A DNA stretch of 64,000 nucleotides from Entamoeba invadens IP1 (lineage: Eukaryota; Evosea; Mastigamoebida; Endamoebidae). Each line of letters starts with the position of its first letter. The stretch's first letter is position 1. A program made the position numbers and the translations under genes. This document shows positions 61,763 to 64,000 of the stretch, one piece after another. Below the pieces are notes generated by a model. That model worked only from the letters and a program-made list of their open reading frames with translations. It made no database searches and had not been told where the DNA came from. The stretch spans positions 296,609 through 360,608 of the forward strand of contig NW_004440189.1 of NCBI RefSeq assembly GCF_000330505.1, given 5' to 3'.

Positions 61763-62964
61763 ATTTGTGTTGTGTTTTTGGTTGGGTTTTGAAATTCTAC
61801 ATTGCTATTTTTTTAAACTAGTTTTATTATAGTAATTTAGTAATATAATTACAACATTAAAAAAAAAACTGAGTTTCTAAAATCGTGTTTTTTGTATTCC
61901 ATTTTTAAAAGGAATATAGTTGTATACATAGTTTTAATCTAGTAACATTTTGTATAAAAAATAAGAGAAGTAAAATATTAGAAAAATCTAATTCGGTTTT
62001 GAGTAAGTTTTGTTGAATTTCATAGATAAGAATTGAACTTTGCTTGAAATGCTTTAGTAAAAATTCAACAAATTAATTCATCGAAGAAAAGCAAATCAAA
62101 CAACAAGTTTTGAGAGAGATGATTTGACGAGATTTATCGAGAACGAAAAGGTGTGAGATGTTTATCGTTTTTGTTGTGTGATTGGTTAAAAAACTAACAT
62201 GATTGAAGTTCATTACATTTTATATGTGAAAAGAAAATGTTTACAAAAACGAAAAAGTCCAAAGTCACTTCGAAACAAACACGAAGACCAGTTCTAGATA
62301 CTACAAACTTACATCATGTTTCATAGCAACCGAACAAAGAAATAATCAACAAAATTTCCATCGCAAGAAAAGAATGTTCTTAGAAACTCATTCAATAAAA
62401 ATTCCACATGAGTTCAATACAAATTGAAGAATAATACGCAACAAATTCCCGAAATTTTACACAAATAATAACACATTTACATAACAAATTTATTATGACG
62501 AGAGAAAATGATATTTAAATGTTATATATAACATTTTGATAATTATTTTCACAACACTTGTACGGAACTTAAAAATGGTCAAAAAATAGTTGTCCTCAAA
62601 ACGTTTGGAGAACTTAATGGATTGTCTCAAAAAAAGAATAATATGAGTTCTTGTCTGAAATGCCGAAGATTATTTGCGAGATTGCGTTCTAACAAGTTAA
62701 CGGAATGAAATAATAAATAACTGAGAAAAAATACTGAAATGTGAACAATGAAACAAAATGTGGCAAAAATTGTTTTGGTGTGAATATAAAAAAGTGTGTC
62801 TCCCGAATACTTCCCGAAAAAGACTAAGTGAAACGAGCCGAACGAAAAAGACCAGAAACTTCCAAATATTCGTTTGGGTCGGCACAATTCGACGGCTGTG
62901 GAATAGAGAAAGACAAGATCTTTGTGACGATATAAAAGTAGAGAACTCCAAAAGTGTATCAATT
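61763..62964. other. 1.2-kb spacer upstream of the transhydrogenase gene
   Basis: It is AT-rich at first and moderately mixed in its second half. It has no supported gene; frames of 90-110 codons on the minus strand near 62630-62975 overlap the transhydrogenase start and look like chance. A GAACT element lies 17 bases before the start codon. Confidence 0.5.
62943..62947 (+). promoter_or_regulatory. GAACT element before transhydrogenase
   Basis: AGAGAACTCC lies 17 bases before the ATG at 62965, matching the position seen for other genes in the window. Confidence 0.45.
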
Positions 62965-64000
62965 ATGTCGGACAATAGTGTTAACTTCGACTACGAAAAG
63001 GTTCTCAGCAACATTGTCAGTGTCGGCAACATTGTTGTCTCTCTCTGTTTCATTCTTGCACTGAGAGGATTGTCAGCACAAACTTCTGCTAAAATGGGTA
63101 ACATATACGGTATCATTGGTATGAGTGTAGCGTTCTTTGCTGCTATTATGAATAAGGTATGTGATTACTTTGGTGTATACGCAGACGAAGAATACAACGA
63201 GTGGATCTTATACACCACTGGTATATATTTGGTGTGTATTATCCCAGCTGCTGTTATTGGTATATTTATTGCATCAAAAGTGGAAATGGTACAGATGCCG
63301 CAATTGGTTGCTGGTTTCCATTCTTTTGTCGGTCTTGCTGCGGTGTTGATCGGGTTTGCGCATTGGATCAAAGATGCAGAAAACTACACCGGAGTACACG
63401 AGAAGACTGAAGAAAACGGCATTGCTTATTTGACTATGATTGGCCTTGAAACTGTTCTTGGCATTTTCATTGGTGGTTTGACGTTCACTGGGTCCATCGT
63501 TGCGTTTGGAAAGCTTCAAGGTATCATTAGATCAAAGCCACTCATTATAGGAGGGAACTTCAGACACGTCATCAACGCCGTCTCCTGTGCTGTTGGCTGC
63601 TTGTTGGTCATTCCATATATAGCCGTGGAGTATATCAGTTTGAATGATTACAATATCATTGATGATAATCCAGACACAATGCACGACATTCAATATAACA
63701 GTGTCTTTATTAATATGGCTATTTTGATGGTGGTCACCATCATCTCATTCTTTATTGGGTGGCATTTGGTCATGGCAATTGGTGGTGCAGATATGCCAGT
63801 CGTCATTTCCATGTTGAACTCATACTCGGGTTGGGCCACAGCGGCTGCTGGATTCTTGTTGAACAACTATGCCATGATTGTTTCTGGTGCTTTGATTGGT
63901 TCTTCTGGTGCGATTTTGTCGTATATCATGTGCGCTGCTATGAACAGAGGCTTTTTGAGTGTCATTCTTGGGATTGGAACGCATAAAACAGAAACTGCTG
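62965..64000 (+). CDS. Pyridine nucleotide transhydrogenase, beta part (partial)
   Basis: The 345 residues visible before the window ends are the PntB membrane region. Several helices (IVVSLCFILALRGLSAQTSAKMGNIYGIIGM; LVAGFHSFVGLAAVLIGFA; GLTFTGSIVAFGKLQG) lead to the family block MAIGGADMPVVISMLNSYSGWATAAAGFLLNNYAMIVSGALIGSSGAILSYIMCAAMNRGFLSVILG. The enzyme moves hydride between NADH and NADP while pumping protons. It starts directly with the beta part and no organelle presequence, which agrees with the inverted beta-alpha fusion known in Entamoeba; the alpha part would lie beyond 64000. The frame is open to the window end. Confidence 0.95.
   Translation, partial: MSDNSVNFDYEKVLSNIVSVGNIVVSLCFILALRGLSAQTSAKMGNIYGIIGMSVAFFAAIMNKVCDYFGVYADEEYNEWILYTTGIYLVCIIPAAVIGIFIASKVEMVQMPQLVAGFHSFVGLAAVLIGFAHWIKDAENYTGVHEKTEENGIAYLTMIGLETVLGIFIGGLTFTGSIVAFGKLQGIIRSKPLIIGGNFRHVINAVSCAVGCLLVIPYIAVEYISLNDYNIIDDNPDTMHDIQYNSVFINMAILMVVTIISFFIGWHLVMAIGGADMPVVISMLNSYSGWATAAAGFLLNNYAMIVSGALIGSSGAILSYIMCAAMNRGFLSVILGIGTHKTETA

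Noticed and set aside
62627..62975. Minus-strand frames of 92-111 codons upstream of the transhydrogenase
   Set aside because: Phe/Leu/Ser-rich antisense frames that overlap the true start; no motif or promoter.
1..64000. tRNA arrays, rRNA, CRISPR, plasmid or viral genes
   Set aside because: No matching signatures were seen by eye on either strand; tRNA search software was not available, so single tRNAs could be missed.

Overview
The window comes from an AT-rich, gene-dense protist genome, most likely an Entamoeba species. The evidence is a set of very short introns that all begin GTTTGT, GAACT elements just upstream of many start codons, a cysteine-rich transmembrane kinase of the Entamoeba TMK type, a P-glycoprotein, a histone H4 with a divergent tail and a pyridine nucleotide transhydrogenase that starts with its beta part. 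E. invadens rather than E. histolytica is a guess from gene style, not something the sequence proves. About 35 protein genes lie on both strands. Intergenic DNA is very AT-rich. No rRNA, tRNA, CRISPR array or virus-like gene was seen.

Layout. 1-1070: two nested inverted-repeat transposon remnants. 1071-9106: UTP11, an adaptor mu-like chain, COPI zeta, a secreted coiled-coil protein, a USP-type deubiquitinase and a small coiled-coil protein. 9302-15363: a ComA/phosphosulfolactate synthase-like enzyme, AP-3 sigma, a WD-like protein, histone H4, ARPC5 and a coiled-coil protein. 15884-28782: acyl-CoA synthetase, a short VPS13-like lipid-transfer protein, Kae1/OSGEP and a P-glycoprotein. 29618-35848: PMP3, a TIR-bounded element, a Rab, a CHID1-like GH18 protein, a Qa-SNARE and a RhoGAP-like protein. 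37516-42569: a transmembrane kinase, then a convergent intergenic region holding three tandem structured-RNA units. 42003-54927: PI4-kinase III alpha, a p24 cargo receptor, a TAF4-like protein, a BIG/Sec7 ARF-GEF and a CK1-family kinase. 56156-64000: DPH6, ARPC3, a 48-residue tail-anchored protein, an unknown protein, TFIIS, a degenerate Rab-like pseudo-GTPase and the start of the transhydrogenase.

Many genes serve vesicle traffic and the actin cortex (AP mu and AP-3 sigma, COPI zeta, p24, BIG, PI4K, Rab, SNARE, two Arp2/3 subunits). Neighbours do not form operons; each gene appears to have its own promoter.

Eighteen introns were rebuilt by joining reading frames. All 18 use GTTTGT as donor, and most have a branch-like YTNAY a few bases before the acceptor. 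Several real C- or N-termini (Rab CC tail, CK1 glycine loop, ARPC5 start, SNARE exons) appear only after splicing.

The most unusual observation is at 41498-41773. Three tandem units of 66-70 nt share fixed sequence blocks (CGACA, TGTCAT, TGTTG) and have four stems each, most with compensatory base changes. G-U pairs point to transcription of the + strand. This looks like an unrecognised structured RNA.
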